The notes: generated by a model not told the origin, from the sequence alone. A stretch of 64,000 bases of DNA from Bolinopsis microptera (GCF_026151205.1 NC_087083.1:11964944-12028943), one strand, 5' to 3'; counted from the stretch's first letter, positions 10,600-23,140 are shown. Program-made: numbers and translations.

Positions 10600-11240
10600 G
10601 GAAGCGTAGGCATCTATGTTACAGAAACTTTATCATTTTTATAAACAGGGGACAGCCTATTGGGCGTGGAAACCATGTGGTTTTGCCGCAATGTGTTGTT
10701 GCGATAATTCGGATATGATATCTCAAGTTAGAGACGAATAAGATGTCTTTGCTGCTAACGAAGGACGTTGTTTTTAAAATGAGACAATGCTCCGATATTG
10801 TATTCATGATCGGTTTAAATGACATCAAACCCTCTAAAACAACACTGCCAGACATGAAGAAGGTTAGAACTAATTAAAATTCACATTTTGTATATTATTA
10901 TTATTTATAACGGTGGCTAAGCACACCAGTAACATCAAACCATTATTAGACACTGGAAATAGAGAATTGTTATTAAGAAGGTTACCCGATTTTTTGTACG
11001 TTGTGGAAGACACTAGTTGGAACAGCCGACTATTATAGAGATACCTCAAAAACCCATCACCTATGATATATAGCAAATGGCTGACATAGGATATGCACGC
11101 GGATATCTAGCTGGAGTGACAAAAGAGGTTTTGAGCGAGGTGATTTTATAATCTATACAACAAATCCTTTTTGAATCCCTTTTATTATTTCTAGTTTTAT
11201 CTTTTATCAAAGTAATTTAACTATAATAAACACGAGGTTA
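10600..11240 (+). repeat. Segmental duplication, copy 1 (pair at 36195-36890)
   Basis: About 640 bp of close similarity to 36195-36890, with indels in both. It includes a possible coding remnant, RQCSDIVFMIGLNDIKPSK (10780-10840). The G-x-ND context in it resembles block III of SGNH/GDSL hydrolases, but that is weak. Confidence 0.7.
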
Positions 11241-11274
11241 GAGATTACTCTCGAGCCAGTAAGCAATACCGTAT

Positions 11275-11476
11275 CAAGACGAAGGTCGTAAAGGACATCA
11301 TATCTTTCAAGAAGAGTTTGCTATCAGACATTACTGGAAACATAGATCTAAATGTAAGGCTCCCTCTTGATCTGTCACGCTACATGAGGCGACCAGTCCC
11401 TAAGACCTTTCATAGTATCGAAAAACCCACCTTGGAGGAATTGAAGGACAAGACATTTTCGAGAATGGGGAAATAA
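11275..11476 (+). pseudogene. Exon-like pieces, unrecognised
   Basis: A short open piece (TKVVKDIISFKKSLLSDITG) ends at a GTAAGG donor-like site near 11353. A second one has PLDLSRYMRRPVPKTFHSIE and ends at TAA near 11476. A related SFKKRIL motif appears at 36019, so the family recurs in the window. Function unknown. Confidence 0.3.
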
Positions 11477-13826
11477 TTGTAGACAAACAATGTTTTAAGC
11501 TATTTGTGCAAAACCTCGTTAAACAAAACCTTATTAATACATAAATCGCCAGGTTTTTTAAATTAATTGACCGTTTAATGTTTATTTTAATTCCCGACGG
11601 CAATAAATTTTAATTTGACGAATCTCATAAATTTCCTCTCCCTCAGACACCGACAGCCTGCAGTTTCACGTGGAGACAGAATACCTTTATCAGGATTTTA
11701 TGGCTATGTCTGAATATCTTGACATGTCCGAGTATCCTGAAGATCACCCCCTCTTCTCATTGGTTAACAAGGCGGTTCCAGGCAAGATGAAGGACGAAGC
11801 TATTCAGCGCCGGGGTCCATCTGGAGATGGCCCCAAAAAGAGGACATTTTAGATTTCGAACTCTCGAATGTAATGAACAAAATTCCAAGTCCGGTAGCCG
11901 AATCAAAAGGTTCCGGTTCCAGAAAACAAACAGTGTATTCTGTTCCTGAACTCAAATATAAATGGCGATAATGTATAATATATAAGTATAATAGAGTCAT
12001 ATATAATATATATACATATTGCATGTTTGATTAATTTCTTTACTTTACCTATGTTTTTTAATGTTTTAGTATTACTGCGCACTACCTTACTACGGACATA
12101 TTGTCAATAAAAAACAAATTCTGTTCCTTGCTAATTGCAATTCATTATCAATATTATTATATCATGAGTCTGTATCTTTTTGGTAATTTTGCTATAATAA
12201 AATGAAGAATGGTCCGTGTAGGCCATGTACCGTGCTTTCAGCTATACATATATAATAGATTCATATCAAATCTCCCACTAATAAAAATTAAAACAGCAGT
12301 AGCTATGCCAGAATTGAAAAGAATTGCCACCTCCTCACCAAAATCGGTCGGAGAAGTGCACTCATGGTCACTAGATTTCGCGGATTTGTCAACTATCGAG
12401 CTACAGGATCTAGGTAAGTACCACTATAATACACATTTAATATTTAATCACCCAACCCTTTAAAAAGTTTCGCATTCAATTAGGATTAATCAATAAGACC
12501 ATTCATATACTTTCTAAAGAATTTCACAACTCGTGATGTAGCTAAACTATTGACAATAGTGTTATGAAGCTACACCGAAAAGAGCTTCACAGTGACTCTT
12601 TTGGAAAATAATACCGATAGTGCAAGTGTTGAGAGGTTGTTCCAGGAGGCGAGGAGTGGGGATATTATAGCTATAAATATAGCCCAGTTCGGCAAAAGAA
12701 AGATGAGGCCACAAGAACTGTCGATGGTGTTGATGTACAAGTTTTGGTATAATGTTCTGAAAACCCGATATGAAAACATCAGGCTCTGCTTCACAGGTAA
12801 ATAGCAGAGCGATCACGCAAATCATTATTTCTCAAGTAACGTTATGTATAGATCGCAATTAATTTCACGATGAAATTATATTATCGTAGAGACGTACATG
12901 TCATGAGGACGACAATAAATTTTAATTTGACGAATCTCATAAATTTCCTCTCCCTCAGACACCGACAGCCTGCTGTTTCATGTAGAGACAGAATACCTTT
13001 ATCAGGATTTTATGGCTATGTCTGAATATCTTGACATGTCCGAGTATCCTGAAGATCACCCCCTCTTCTCATTGGTTAACAAGGCGGTTCCAGGCAAGAT
13101 GAAGGACGAAGCGAATGGAGTGTTAATAGAAGAATTTGTGGGTCTTAGGTAAGCTTATAGCAATATTTACTACTTGTCACATACTGAAAAATAGATACAA
13201 CGATGTAATTAAAAATATATTCCTCATCGCAACATACCTGATCTTGTAGTCATGATAAAACTTTAAAGCTTGAACTAGCAATAAAAAGTACTAATCTTTT
13301 GTTTTATGACAGGGCTAAGTTGTATAGCATATTGCTGAGCGGAGATGAACGGAAGATGGCTGCAGCGGGTACAAATAAAACTCTCGCCAAGAGAGAGCTG
13401 TCCCATGAGGATTACGTGGCATCACTGTTTGGCCGTGTTGGGAAAACGGTCCGTCAGCGCACCATTCGATCCTACAGTCACCAGCTTTACACGATAAAGC
13501 AGCCTGCTGTTTCACGTGGAGACAGAAGACCGTTATCAGGATTTTAAGGACATATCTAATTAAAACTTTTATTATGTTCAGGTCAGTGGGAGTTGAAAGG
13601 AATCGATAGAACTCCTAAACTGGTTGAGCTGCATCTGCAACAAGAGGATGAGTCCTTATGCCAACTCTAGTATAATATAGAAATCTAAAGCTAAGAGTTA
13701 GTTCTCAAGAACACGCACCACATTTGCAACGTTTTTATCTTGCTTTTATCATCATGCCACCTATCTTGATTACATTCTAAAGAGCACACTTTAACGATCA
13801 AATCCCAATTCAGAGAAGTTAAACGA

Positions 13827-14138
13827 GTGAAGGAATGTCTGAAGTCAGACGCAGAAATGGCCATAATCCATATGGATTGGAGTACTATTTTGGCCATCAA
13901 ACAGGCGAGAGCAACTCAAGGACACTTCTTCTTCAACAAGCAAGTTTCGCTGCATCCGATGGTGATGTGGCACCAGGGAGGTAGCTCCTCAATCTGCACT
14001 TTCTCGGATTGCTTGGACCATAAGGCTGCTGCAACATGGGCTGGAATATCAAGCCTGGTGGACAATGTTCTGTGTGAAGGATATAGAAGTATGGTGTTCA
14101 TATCAGATTCCCCGACTAAACAGTATCGAAACAGGTGA
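13827..14138 (+). pseudogene. RNase H-fold transposase-like fragment
   Basis: An open stretch containing AIIHMDWSTILAIKQARATQ, NKQVSLHPMVMWHQ, SDCLDHKAAATWAGI and FISDSPTKQYRNR. The spacing of acidic residues (MDWS, SDCLDHKA, SDSPT-QYRN) matches a widespread, poorly characterised invertebrate/fish family that looks like a DDE/RNase H-fold transposase. Followed by GTGACC, a possible donor. It has no ATG of its own. It sits inside the PolB fossil cluster and may be an unrelated insertion. Confidence 0.5.
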
Positions 14139-14310
14139 CCTATCACCCTTGACACGGGAAAAGTGCTGCTGACGGACGTGATGTATTTGAGTTTCAGTTT
14201 TCACGATAAATTCTCATAATTAATTTAAAGGAGGGTTTAGAAGTGGGACAGAGTGATTAACAAAAAGAGCTTGAATCACGTGACAGATAAAACAAATTGT
14301 CGTAATTGAC

Positions 14311-14425
14311 GCTCTAAAACATAATTTGAAACAACTCTAATTGTTGAAAAAGATGTATAATAAATAATTAAGTTTACAAATTTTAGTCGTCATTATATAA
14401 TTCCGTGCATCGTATAAAAAATAGC
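14311..14425. repeat. 115-bp direct repeat, copy 1
   Basis: The stretch AACAACTCTAATTGTTGAAA and onward recurs at 15826-15945 with a few differences. The copies flank the HNH/exonuclease and palm PolB pieces. Confidence 0.7.
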
Positions 14426-15825
14426 TTATTGGATCAATCGGATTTATAGCCTTCTCAGTTTTCAGATAACTTCACAAACGAAGATTTTGGGCACCGTGGA
14501 TTTTGGGGAGTTGCAATTCCTACTGGAAACAGAAAACGTTTCCTGCACAACGTGCTTCGCTTGATGCACGTTGTAAGAAGTGGTTGATCGGAAAGAGGGA
14601 TATAGACCACGACCATCTGACAGGCGAGGTGAATAATCACCGAATATACACCATTTTACCAATAGTTACCTCATTTACTCAATATTCGCATAATATAGCC
14701 ATCAACCCGTCGTTCTAAATAATGATGACATAACCAATATTTTCTTAGGTGCTTGGAGTTGCTCATCCCGAATGCAACAGAGAAAGACGGACAAGTGATA
14801 AGATTCCCGTGCTGTTCCACAATCTTCGAGGTTATGATGGTCATTTACTCATCAGGGAGATCAACAGACAGTGTACAAATGTGCGGTTGATAGCACGGGG
14901 CATGGAATCCTATACGGCTATTCAAACAAAACGCTTCAACGTTATAGGTTTGTCTAAAAACGTTTTCCATTTCTAAGAACATTATGCAAATGTATAAATA
15001 TATATTACTGGTGCAGGGACACACGTTTTCACGCTCTTTCTAACACATAAAATGAGAGATCTTCACAATAAGGCAGAACCCATAGGCAAGAGAGATATTT
15101 TGCGTTACAGTATTATATTTATTGCATACACTAGATCAACGTTGTCGAGATTATGAACGAACCAACAACAAGGTGGTAACCATCGACATGGACGGGAAAC
15201 AATGGATGTTTCCGCTATTGAGAAAACAGCAAACGCATTAAAGGTCGTTGGAATGTCAGGAGATCCCCACATGGGAGGTAGACAGATAGACAGAATGGTC
15301 AGAATATACTATTGTTATTTGTCAATTATATTAAATTATACTAAAATTAATCGTAGATAAATGTGAATCAGAACATCATTTCAACTTGTTTCATACCTGT
15401 CGTTAAGTAATTATGGTAGTAATTAATAGGTACGTAGTGGAGTGCAGTGTGTACGTTCCACCCGATAAACACGACTTCTTGGGCGACATGCCTCCATTCC
15501 CTGATTCCCTGAACGTGACAAGAGATATGTTATCTGCCACAACAGTAGGAGACATGGAACAAGAACAAAAAACGGGGGTGGTGGGTAAGAAGCTGGCCCC
15601 GAACCTATTTAGGGAGCGTTGCCGTTTAGTGAACAACGAAAGATCAGCACGGTTCCAGGTCACCAAACCCAACTAAATGCGCTTCAAGAGTTTTAATCCG
15701 TTAAATACTGTTGAGGAAAAATGTCAACAATTAAAGTCAAAATGTCAACAATTAACTGATACTTGCGGTAATTATTATTCTTTGGCATTTTATCAAAGAC
15801 GAATAATTAAGTTATATCGTGAGAA

Positions 15826-15945
15826 AAACATAATTTGTAACAACTCTAATTGTTGAAAAAGATGTATAATAAATAATTAAGTTTACAACTTTTAGTTGTC
15901 ATTATATAATTCCGTGATTTGTATAAAAATAGCTCATACCTCCCA
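15826..15945. repeat. 115-bp direct repeat, copy 2
   Basis: Second copy of the repeat at 14311-14425, after the last PolB piece. Confidence 0.7.
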
Positions 15946-16223
15946 CGTGGACAGCATTGTGGCATGGCGTGGAAGCAACGTAATAGACAAGATGAAGAAA
16001 TTTAAGTGGTCTTCTCTAAGCTAAAACACTTTTTCCTTGATTTTTTTCTTTTCTTTTCTTTTTTCTTTTCATTTCTTTTTAATTATCTTTTCTATCAACA
16101 GAAAGTTGACTTGGCCGACTGAATTCTTGTTCTTCTCTAATTTTATGCAACAAATTATTCAAATTTTTCCTGGTAACAACACAGTGCAGAGGTCCATGGA
16201 CACTAGCAGCGCAAGTACTTTCT

Positions 16224-16683
16224 TCACGGCCGAAGACGAGGTCTAAACATTGCCAGTAGAAGGATTGACTTTTTCTTATCATCAGCCATGCTCGGGATTA
16301 TTTTAAGCTCCTGACAGAGGCGAGTGGTCCCCGGCGAAACACCACCACTGTCCTTGAAGAGGATATTGGAATCAAGAGGGGCCAAAATCAGAATAGAGGC
16401 CATACGAAGGCCTGCCCGGCCAGTCCGGATAATGACCTTGGAAGGCCCTGTGGCTGCACTGCTAGGAACAGTGAAAGTTTTTTTAAAGATAATGAGGGCC
16501 CCGGAGGTAGTCGCCACCCAGGAGTTTGTGGAGGTTGACTCCATCGGGCTTCAAGCAGCCGAAAAAGGCCTGAAAAACAACCGCCGGCTCAACAGAGTGA
16601 GGCCCCAAACAACATATGTTTATAACTAACCCGTGTTTACTCTGTTCACCTTTAAGTACAATCTTGGAGTCCGGCCACACCAA
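16224..16683. CDS. GC-rich coding-like island, strand unsettled
   Basis: GC content rises sharply against AT-rich flanks and both strands stay open. Minus strand: 16544-16224 (TSTNSWVATTSGALIIFKKT, then TGRAGLRMASILILAP) and an overlapping frame 16683-16483 (CLKPDGVNLHKLLGGD). Plus strand: 16324-16629. Hydrophobic/Ser/Thr usage makes the minus strand slightly more protein-like. No family recognised. Confidence 0.3.
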
Positions 16684-18150
16684 AAGTTTAAAAACAAATT
16701 ATACTGTGTACGGTACGTTAAGTGAAGAGGTTAAGTTAAGAGTAGGTCGAATTGCGGAAAACAGCATTCATTCTTTGACATTCGAAGACGTCATTTATAC
16801 TTTAAGCGCCCAAGATAGGCTGATATGCAATGAATTAATACATTCAGATGTATAAATGAATTAATACATTCCACTGTATATCAGTAGACGCGAGCATAGT
16901 AAAATTTATATAAGACTTATAAAAGATTAAGAAAAAAAAGCTGAATTGAAAAATGCAGCATCCATTCTTGGCCATTCAAATACCTCATTTATACTTTAAG
17001 CGTATGCAATGAATTAATACGTTCTGTATTCATTCTTGCAGAAAAGCGTAGCAGATAGGCTGGTATTTATAATTTAAGCAGTGGACATAGTAAAATTTAT
17101 ATAACACTAATACAAGATTAGAAAAACAACTTCTGACGATTATATCCACTGTAATATTTCCCTGTGCCAAAAATATCTACTGACGTTAATCACTATTTGT
17201 AGGCAATTAATAAAATGATTTTCCCTCTAGGATCCACGACGTTTGCCTTCAAACAAAGCTGATTGTCACTGTAAGAAATGTGGTAAACTAGGGAACATTT
17301 TGAATAAACCGAACGCATTCATTCAAGATTATACAACAGCTATGAGGTATCCTATGACCAATTTACGATTAAGCTATTAATTTTATATTTTTAAACATTT
17401 TTTAAATGTTTTAACGTAGGATTATAAACAGTTAACTTATTAAAGCTGTATATATATAATATTATATTATATACAGTATATATTTTAAACAAAGAGAAAC
17501 ACTCAAATTGGCGGGCAAAGGATCCGTTTCATGATATGTAGAATACCAATCCTCAGTGCCAAATACGTATAATGAATTTTAGAAATATGATATGTTGCTC
17601 CTTTATAAAATGCTGGCTAGATGGATGGAAAAGAAAGGGAAAAAAAGGAGAATGGAAGTATGTGGGGAGATATAGAGGAAGAGACAGAGAGGGAAAGGGA
17701 AGAAAGGGAACAAGCAGAAAGGACAAAATATATAGATGAACCGACTACAGAATGGGATAGGTTGGACACAAAGATAAAGTAGCGGAAATGGAAATCTCGC
17801 AAAAATCTTGCCCGATCACAGCTTACACTTTATGCACATTGGCAAGTTGGAGTCGTTCCACAATAAAGTTGTAACCTTTGTTAAATAGAGTATGCGAAGA
17901 AGCGAAGAAGAGGTGATAGAGCTCATAAAATCACGTGACAGATAAATTGCGGAAACTGACACTCACTCTCCTAACGTAATAGCCATGAAACCACGGCTAC
18001 TGAGTGCTGTTTCCCCAAAATTCCCATGAAAACCTTGAATAAATGTAAGTGTAATGTTATAGAATACTTGGAACATTAGTGTAATGTGTATCCCAGGGGG
18101 TTCACAATAGAATGCAAACTAAAGGTAGCTAACAAATAATTTGAGCAATA
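16684..18150. other. AT-rich repeats, no recognised gene
   Basis: Contains reiterated GCAATGAATTAATAC (near 16827, 17005), a purine-rich tract at 17625-17740, and exon-like fragments too short to assign. AT dinucleotide tracts lie near 17450. Confidence 0.5.
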
Positions 18151-18199
18151 TGCTTTCCGAAGTAGACCACATGGGAAGCGAGAAACTTTCGGGAACGAA

Positions 18200-18660
18200 T
18201 AGTAGTCACGTCACCATTGTTAACAACATTCTCTTTCACTAGCAAACATGCAGACGGTAAAAATGAGTGAAATCGACCACAGGGGTGTTATTCCTTGCCC
18301 ACGCTTCCATGAAGAAGCAAGAAACTATCGGAAATCAACGGGAGTAACAGCGCCAGCGTCTGGCCTAACTGACATGGAGCAACGGGTCCAGCTGACCCAG
18401 TCAGTGGCGAGAAGAATTCTTCCAATCGCTTACATGCAACCTTATGTAGTTACGTCGCCATTTAAACATTCTCTTTCACTAGCAAATATGCAAACAACAA
18501 AGATGAGTGAAATTGACCACAGGGGGTTATTCCTTGCCCACGCTTCCATGAAGAAGCAAGAATCTATCGTAAAGCCTCAGGAATAACGCCGCCGGCGTCC
18601 GGACTGACGGACATAGAACAACGGATAGACCGTAGAACTGACCCAGTCAGTAGCTAGGTA
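18200..18660 (+). repeat. Tandem duplication of an exon-like unit
   Basis: Two diverged copies of about 220 bp (roughly 18205-18425 and 18440-18660) share CATTCTCTTTCACTAGCAAA then ATG. Copy 1 encodes MSEIDHRGVIPCPRFHEEAR and ASGLTDMEQRVQL. Copy 2 has the same peptides in diverged form but not in one frame. Unknown protein. Confidence 0.6.
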
Positions 18661-18751
18661 TGCTCTTCCGGCAAAACCATCAACGGAAAGAGGCCATGGA
18701 GAGGCTGTTTGGCCTGGTCTCGATGATGCCAGTAATGAAAAAGGTCAAAAG
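18661..18751 (+). pseudogene. Exon-like piece ending at GTAAGT
   Basis: Reads HQRKEAMERLFGLVSMMPVM, then KKVK before a strong GTAAGT donor. The best case in this stretch for real splicing. Protein family unknown. Confidence 0.35.
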
Positions 18752-18767
18752 TAAGTCATAAATTATT

Positions 18768-18985
18768 TACTCTCCTTCACTTCAAATTTCTAATTAAAGT
18801 ATTTTATATCTTTACTGTGGCTAAAATCATCAGTAACTAAATTGGAAAAAGTAAAAAGGTATTAACACTAGAATGTGATTACAAATATTTAATATTTTTA
18901 GTTCCAGTCAATCCTTCGATCATCAATTAATTTGTATTAATCTTTAATTTTCATTACTTAATTATTGTCACCTGTACTACGTGGA
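18768..18985. repeat. Dispersed repeat family, copy 1
   Basis: Begins ACTCTCCTTCACTTCAAATT and ends CACCTGTACTACGTG. Its right part recurs at 19575-19665 and its left part at 22164-22325, so three partial copies lie within 3.6 kb. Confidence 0.75.
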
Positions 18986-19087
18986 GAGGAGTACCTTACG
19001 AGAATGATATTTTACTAATATACAAGCAGTACATGGACAGCTCTAACAGCAGCTAAGAGGAGAAATACGTATCGTACCGGGGGGTTA

Positions 19088-19275
19088 AATACGTACAATA
19101 CAAGCAGTCGGATTCCTGTTTACGAGGATCTGGCAAAACAAGTAGAGCAGACGCCAGAAGACAATTGGTGTGGGTTATTCCGGCAAGTGCGGACAGCTCT
19201 CGTAACTGCTTGTTACATGTTCCGTTCAGCACGTGCGGGGGAGCCACTATGTACGTCATGGGGGGACATAGAACA
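19088..19275 (+). pseudogene. Exon-like piece, unrecognised
   Basis: In the frame starting NTSSRIPVYEDLAKQVEQT the translation continues DNWCGLFRQVRTALVTACYM and SARAGEPLCTSWGDIEQ before GTAAAT. R-x-GEP with a preceding aromatic helix is faintly like the catalytic-Arg region of some tyrosine-recombinase-like proteins; this is only a hint. A tyrosine-recombinase-like piece does occur at 23141. Confidence 0.3.
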
Positions 19276-19574
19276 GGTAAATACTCTCAATCAATCAGTA
19301 ATACAATTTTAATCCTCGTATTATTGATATTATTGTCCGATAAGTACGATACAAGCCGTATTTTATTCTTGAAAAATATTAAATTAGAACTACCAAGTAT
19401 ATCTACAGTAAACGTAGATCACTTCGATCACTTCAGCTTATTATTTGCATAAACAAACACCAATTTGTTAGCTAAGGTTGGGGTGGTGCATCTACGTCCT
19501 GTTAACACGATGTGTAGTAAGTAAACAACTGTATCTTAGTCTAACAGTAACACCAGGAAAGTTCGGAAAGATGA

Positions 19575-19665
19575 CGTTAGTTCCAGTCAATGCTTCGATC
19601 ATCAATTAATTTTTATTAATCTTTAATTTTCATTACTTAATTATTGTCACCTGTACTACGTGTAT
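19575..19665. repeat. Dispersed repeat family, copy 2
   Basis: Matches the right end of 18768-18985 (GTTCCAGTCAATGCTTCGAT through CCTGTACTACGTG). Confidence 0.75.
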
Positions 19666-21215
19666 TATACTTATTAATGTATCTTTACTTAAAATTGTAA
19701 ACAACAAATTAGTTTTGTGACTAATCGGAAAACTAAAGGTGGAATCGAATATAAGCAACATTTATAAAGAGTCTAGGGTAATATATGTATAATATAAAAC
19801 AAAGATTAGAAAGCAAATCATTTGATGTGAAGGAGTTGGCCCTGTTAACACGTGTAGCAAGGAAACAATTTTATCCTAAACGAGGAAAGTACGGAAAGAT
19901 GACGTCGACCGTCGAAAAGACAGGAGAGGTGGAACTCTTAGTCGAAAATATCAAATGATACCTGAAACCAGGCAGAAACCAGGCAGGAACTGACAGAAAC
20001 AAAGCAAGAACTGACAGAAACTATACAACAAATAATTAGTCATTTATCGTTCCTCAGCTACAGGGGGTTCACAATGGAATGCGAACTAAATAAAGATAGC
20101 TGAAGAAAAACAGGAATAGAACTTATAGCTGAGTGTAATTAATTATTACTAATAACTGAGTGTAATTAGAGCAGGATAATCAGTCTTTAATCTGCTTGCT
20201 ATCCCATTAGGCTAGATTAACTGTTTATTTTAGGTATCATGCGACAATTAGATTATAGTAAGTAACGTATGATAAACCTGACAGCCTATTACCGCTAATG
20301 GGGTATTTAACATGTAATTATAACCTGTACAAACAGCACCCCCTCTAATGAGGCTGCCTGTAGATACCTTACTCTCTCTTCAATTTTCATATATCCTAGA
20401 ACTTTGGAAGATGTCGGATGTGGCATGCATCACTCATTACCTCGTTACTGCTTGTTGGCTAAGCTTAAGATTGTAAACAGATTTTGCTCAGAAAACTTTT
20501 AATCTTCACGAAAAGACAGTTTTAAAATCAAATAATGTTATCACATCTCGTTAACTATTAACCAGAATATGAGTCTGCGAAAGTTTATTAAACAGTGTTT
20601 TTTGCATAACAATGATAGGGTTTCTCCCCGATGAGCAAATAAATAAATAAGTAAATAAGTAAGTGAAAACGTTAGAGCTGCTAGAACAAAGATATTAGGG
20701 TATCTAACGTAATCTCTTAATTTTCAGGCACATTCCAGCTGAAAAACTTATCGACCTCGTCCGAGATTTAGCTCTCACCCCTGAACCAAAGGAAACTAGC
20801 CCCGGAGCCACAGCCACGGACTCCGCTTCGACTGCAGCTACATGATTATTGGTTATAACATTTTATATAATCTGTGTGTGAAATAATGTAAAGGATGGGA
20901 GTGTACCCCAGTGTATTGTATTTCTATTAGTTCAATTAGCTTCTAATTATTTTTCATCCACACTTCAACCTAATATTGTTCTAGAAGAAACTATAGACAG
21001 GGAGTTCTGAGCTATCATCAGAACACCCTGAAGAAAAACCCTGAAGAAAAACCATCAGCACATTACAGTCTTAGCAGTTAGGTTGATCATTATATAATAT
21101 CTAAACTACAAAGCTAACCCACTGTCCCTATCCATTATTTTCGAGACTGTTAAAAGATAGAGTCATATTTAACGTAACCTGACCAAAAGCCTTTGTTCCT
21201 TATTTTGATTTCTTT
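19666..21215. other. AT-rich, no recognised gene
   Basis: A short exon-like piece near 20729-20845 follows TTTTCAG and reads KLIDLVRDLALTPEPKETSP, then Ala/Thr-rich to TGA. Direct repeats CAGGGGGTTCACAATG at 18095 and 20062 are seen. Otherwise nothing assignable. Confidence 0.4.
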
Positions 21216-21220
21216 AGACA

Positions 21221-21463
21221 GGTACTGAAGTTTACCGAAATGCAAAAGCAGTACTTGAACATAGAGTAACAGAGGACGACCACTTAGCAGGAGCCACAAC
21301 ATTTGACATTTGGACTTGCAAGCACTCAAAGAGAAGTTTTATGGGCTGCACGTCACCAGAGTCCAGAGAAAGAGACAACCTACGGGATATAAGTCGAGTT
21401 CACATGATTCAACAGAACTGCACAACTATAACAGTAAGAAGTCCTATCAAGAGAATTTTTAGT
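21221..21463 (+). pseudogene. Exon-like piece with faint C2-like text
   Basis: Follows TTTAGACAG. Reads TEVYRNAKAVLEHRVTEDDH, then TFDIWTCKHSKRSFMGC and a basic tail to a GTGGGT donor-like site. The F-D-I-W ... S-K-x-F-M-G-C phrase faintly recalls the end of some C2 domains, but the fit is poor and I do not assign it. Confidence 0.25.
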
Positions 21464-21828
21464 CAGGTGGGTAACAGCTATACCGCTATACGGGACGGGA
21501 TTTTAAGACTGGGGAGAATCGATAATAATATTTATTCGGATTTTTCTTAGATTATTATAAGACGAATCATTACGATTTTTGGTCACCTTTCAGTATGAAA
21601 ATATTTAGTTAGCTGAGACATTTTTGAAACCTTTTATGGGCGGTTTAGTTTTGGTACCCAGTATTCCTATTAGTTCAATCGACTTCTAATTATATTAATT
21701 ATATAATTATACATGTATAATATGTATTACAATTATATTATATTGACCTCTGCATCACACTGCGTTAGGACGCAGAGTGCAGAGTGTAATCTTACTTTCA
21801 GAAATCAACATTTCAGAAACAACCAATT

Positions 21829-22032
21829 TTGATTAACCTGACGGCAACATTGCCGTCTAAAGTGGTAAAAAAGGTGATGCGGCATCTAGGAATCTCCAAA
21901 AGCAACACCTATGTGTTACATCATAGCCCGCTGAACAAAAACACACATATCACCATTATGGATAATGGTGGTAAAGATTTTAATCTGTTAGGAGCACTGA
22001 AACATGTCGTTCAAGAGCTTACTGACGACTGA
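21829..22032 (+). CDS. Hypothetical ORF, 67 codons
   Basis: Open from the AG near 21800. Translation includes INLTATLPSKVVKKVMRHLG and HITIMDNGGKDFNLLGALKH, with a natural stop at 22032. Compact alpha/beta-like text, no family recognised. Confidence 0.3.
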   Translation: MINLTATLPSKVVKKVMRHLGISKSNTYVLHHSPLNKNTHITIMDNGGKDFNLLGALKHVVQELTDD

Positions 22033-22163
22033 CGAGCACAACCCAAAGCGAGTCATTTTATTTTGCAGAACTTTACAAGACTGCGGAATGATTTACAGAG
22101 ACATCTCACATAGCAGTTTCAACATCTTCAACGTCAATATTATTGACGAAACTTAATATTTAC

Positions 22164-22325
22164 TCTCCTTCACTTCAAATTTCTAATTAAAGTATTTTAT
22201 ATTTTTACTGTGGCTAAAATCATCAGTAACTAATTTGGAAAAAGTAAAAAGGTATCAACACCAGAATGTGATTACAATTATTTGATATTTTTAGTTCCAG
22301 TCAATCCTTAGATCATTAATCTAGT
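22164..22325. repeat. Dispersed repeat family, copy 3
   Basis: Close match to the left part of 18768-18985. Confidence 0.75.
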
Positions 22326-22410
22326 CGCTGTTATCTTTTCAACATGCCACCAAATCGGGAATAGAACCAAAGAAACGCTCTAAGAACTAGACAAGGCTAC
22401 TACTTATTTA

Positions 22411-22557
22411 CTTATATTGGCTGGAAAGAAAAAGACGATTCTCGGTGGTAGATTCAGTACTACGGTTTCTGCAGAAAGGAAGACGAATATTTGGGCTGAG
22501 ATTGCCAATGTAAATGGGATTAACGGGAAGAAAAATCGGAAAGTAAAATATCTGAAT
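22411..22557 (+). pseudogene. Myb/SANT-like DNA-binding domain fragment
   Basis: The translation LILAGKKKTILGGRFSTTVS followed by ERKTNIWAEIANVNGINGK matches the pattern of Myb/SANT-like domains (helix 1, a basic/Phe turn, then K-x-x-x-W-x-x-I-a-x-x-V-N). Such proteins often accompany PIF/Harbinger transposons, which are also present at 39.1 and 40.8 kb. No ATG or complete ORF is retained. Could instead be a decayed host regulator. Confidence 0.5.
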
Positions 22558-23067
22558 AGAGATGGCAGAACATGATTTGAAAATCAAGACTTTAATAGTT
22601 CAATATCTTGAGAAATTTAAATACAACCGTGCTAAAAACCTTCATCTCCATCCAATTTTTAATGTGATACTAGCTACACTAATACGTCTTCTATTGTTAA
22701 CAATAAACTTCAAGAAAGTCGGACACCGGACAAAACTATAATGTAGTTTGAGTGCTCTTTAACTACGATATTTCAATTAATTAATTAGCAGGGGAATTAA
22801 TATTTTAAAAATGAATACGGTAACAATATGTGCTGTAATAATCAAAAATTGTTGTAAATGTCAGGATTGCTCTAATAGCGATAAATAAACTAGCAAGATT
22901 AATTAAAGTCACTGTCCCTCGCAGTACATAACTTAAGGTCTTGATAATAGTGTCCAACATGAACAAAAATCTACGCATTTTTAAATTTTTTCATTTGAAT
23001 GGATATTTGATTCACTATATTGGCTTGCAAGACGTCTCAAAGTTAATATTCACAGCAGCGTTATCTT
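22558..23067. other. AT-rich spacer, no gene seen
   Basis: No coding-like island recognised. Confidence 0.5.
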
Positions 23068-23140
23068 TTGATGAAACCGCAATTTTCTCATCGGGAAGGA
23101 ATTTGTAGCTTTATAACTTACGTTATCACGCGATCTCTAT

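Larger units (their letters stand above)
11647..15676 (+). mobile_element. Polinton-like PolB fossil cluster
   Basis: PolB-type pieces here: DTDS-motif region (11647-11852, and a second copy around 12958-13150); palm/thumb and C-terminal parts (12592-13550), including RKMRPQELSMVLMYKFWYN and EFVGLRAKLYSI; HNH-like DRDIDHDHLTGE-type segment and exonuclease start (14503-14976, with PVLFHNLRGYDGHLLIREI); and a palm-region piece (15413-15676, with VPPDKHDFLGDMPPFPDSL). C-terminal parts lie upstream of N-terminal parts, so the locus is rearranged or holds more than one copy. It is broken, with several interruptions, and no capsid gene was recognised. Pieces tend to be bounded by AG and GT splice-like signals. 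Moderately old. Confidence 0.7.

Noticed and set aside
11647-15676. An intact Polinton with capsid, protease, ATPase and integrase
   Set aside because: Only PolB-type pieces were recognised, they are out of order, and no long terminal inverted repeats were found.
16037-16246. Phe-rich plus-strand ORF starting in a TTTTC run
   Set aside because: The start is a pyrimidine tract giving false hydrophobic residues; more likely an intron end.
21221-21463. C2 domain
   Set aside because: Only a short phrase fits and no calcium-binding Asp pattern is visible.
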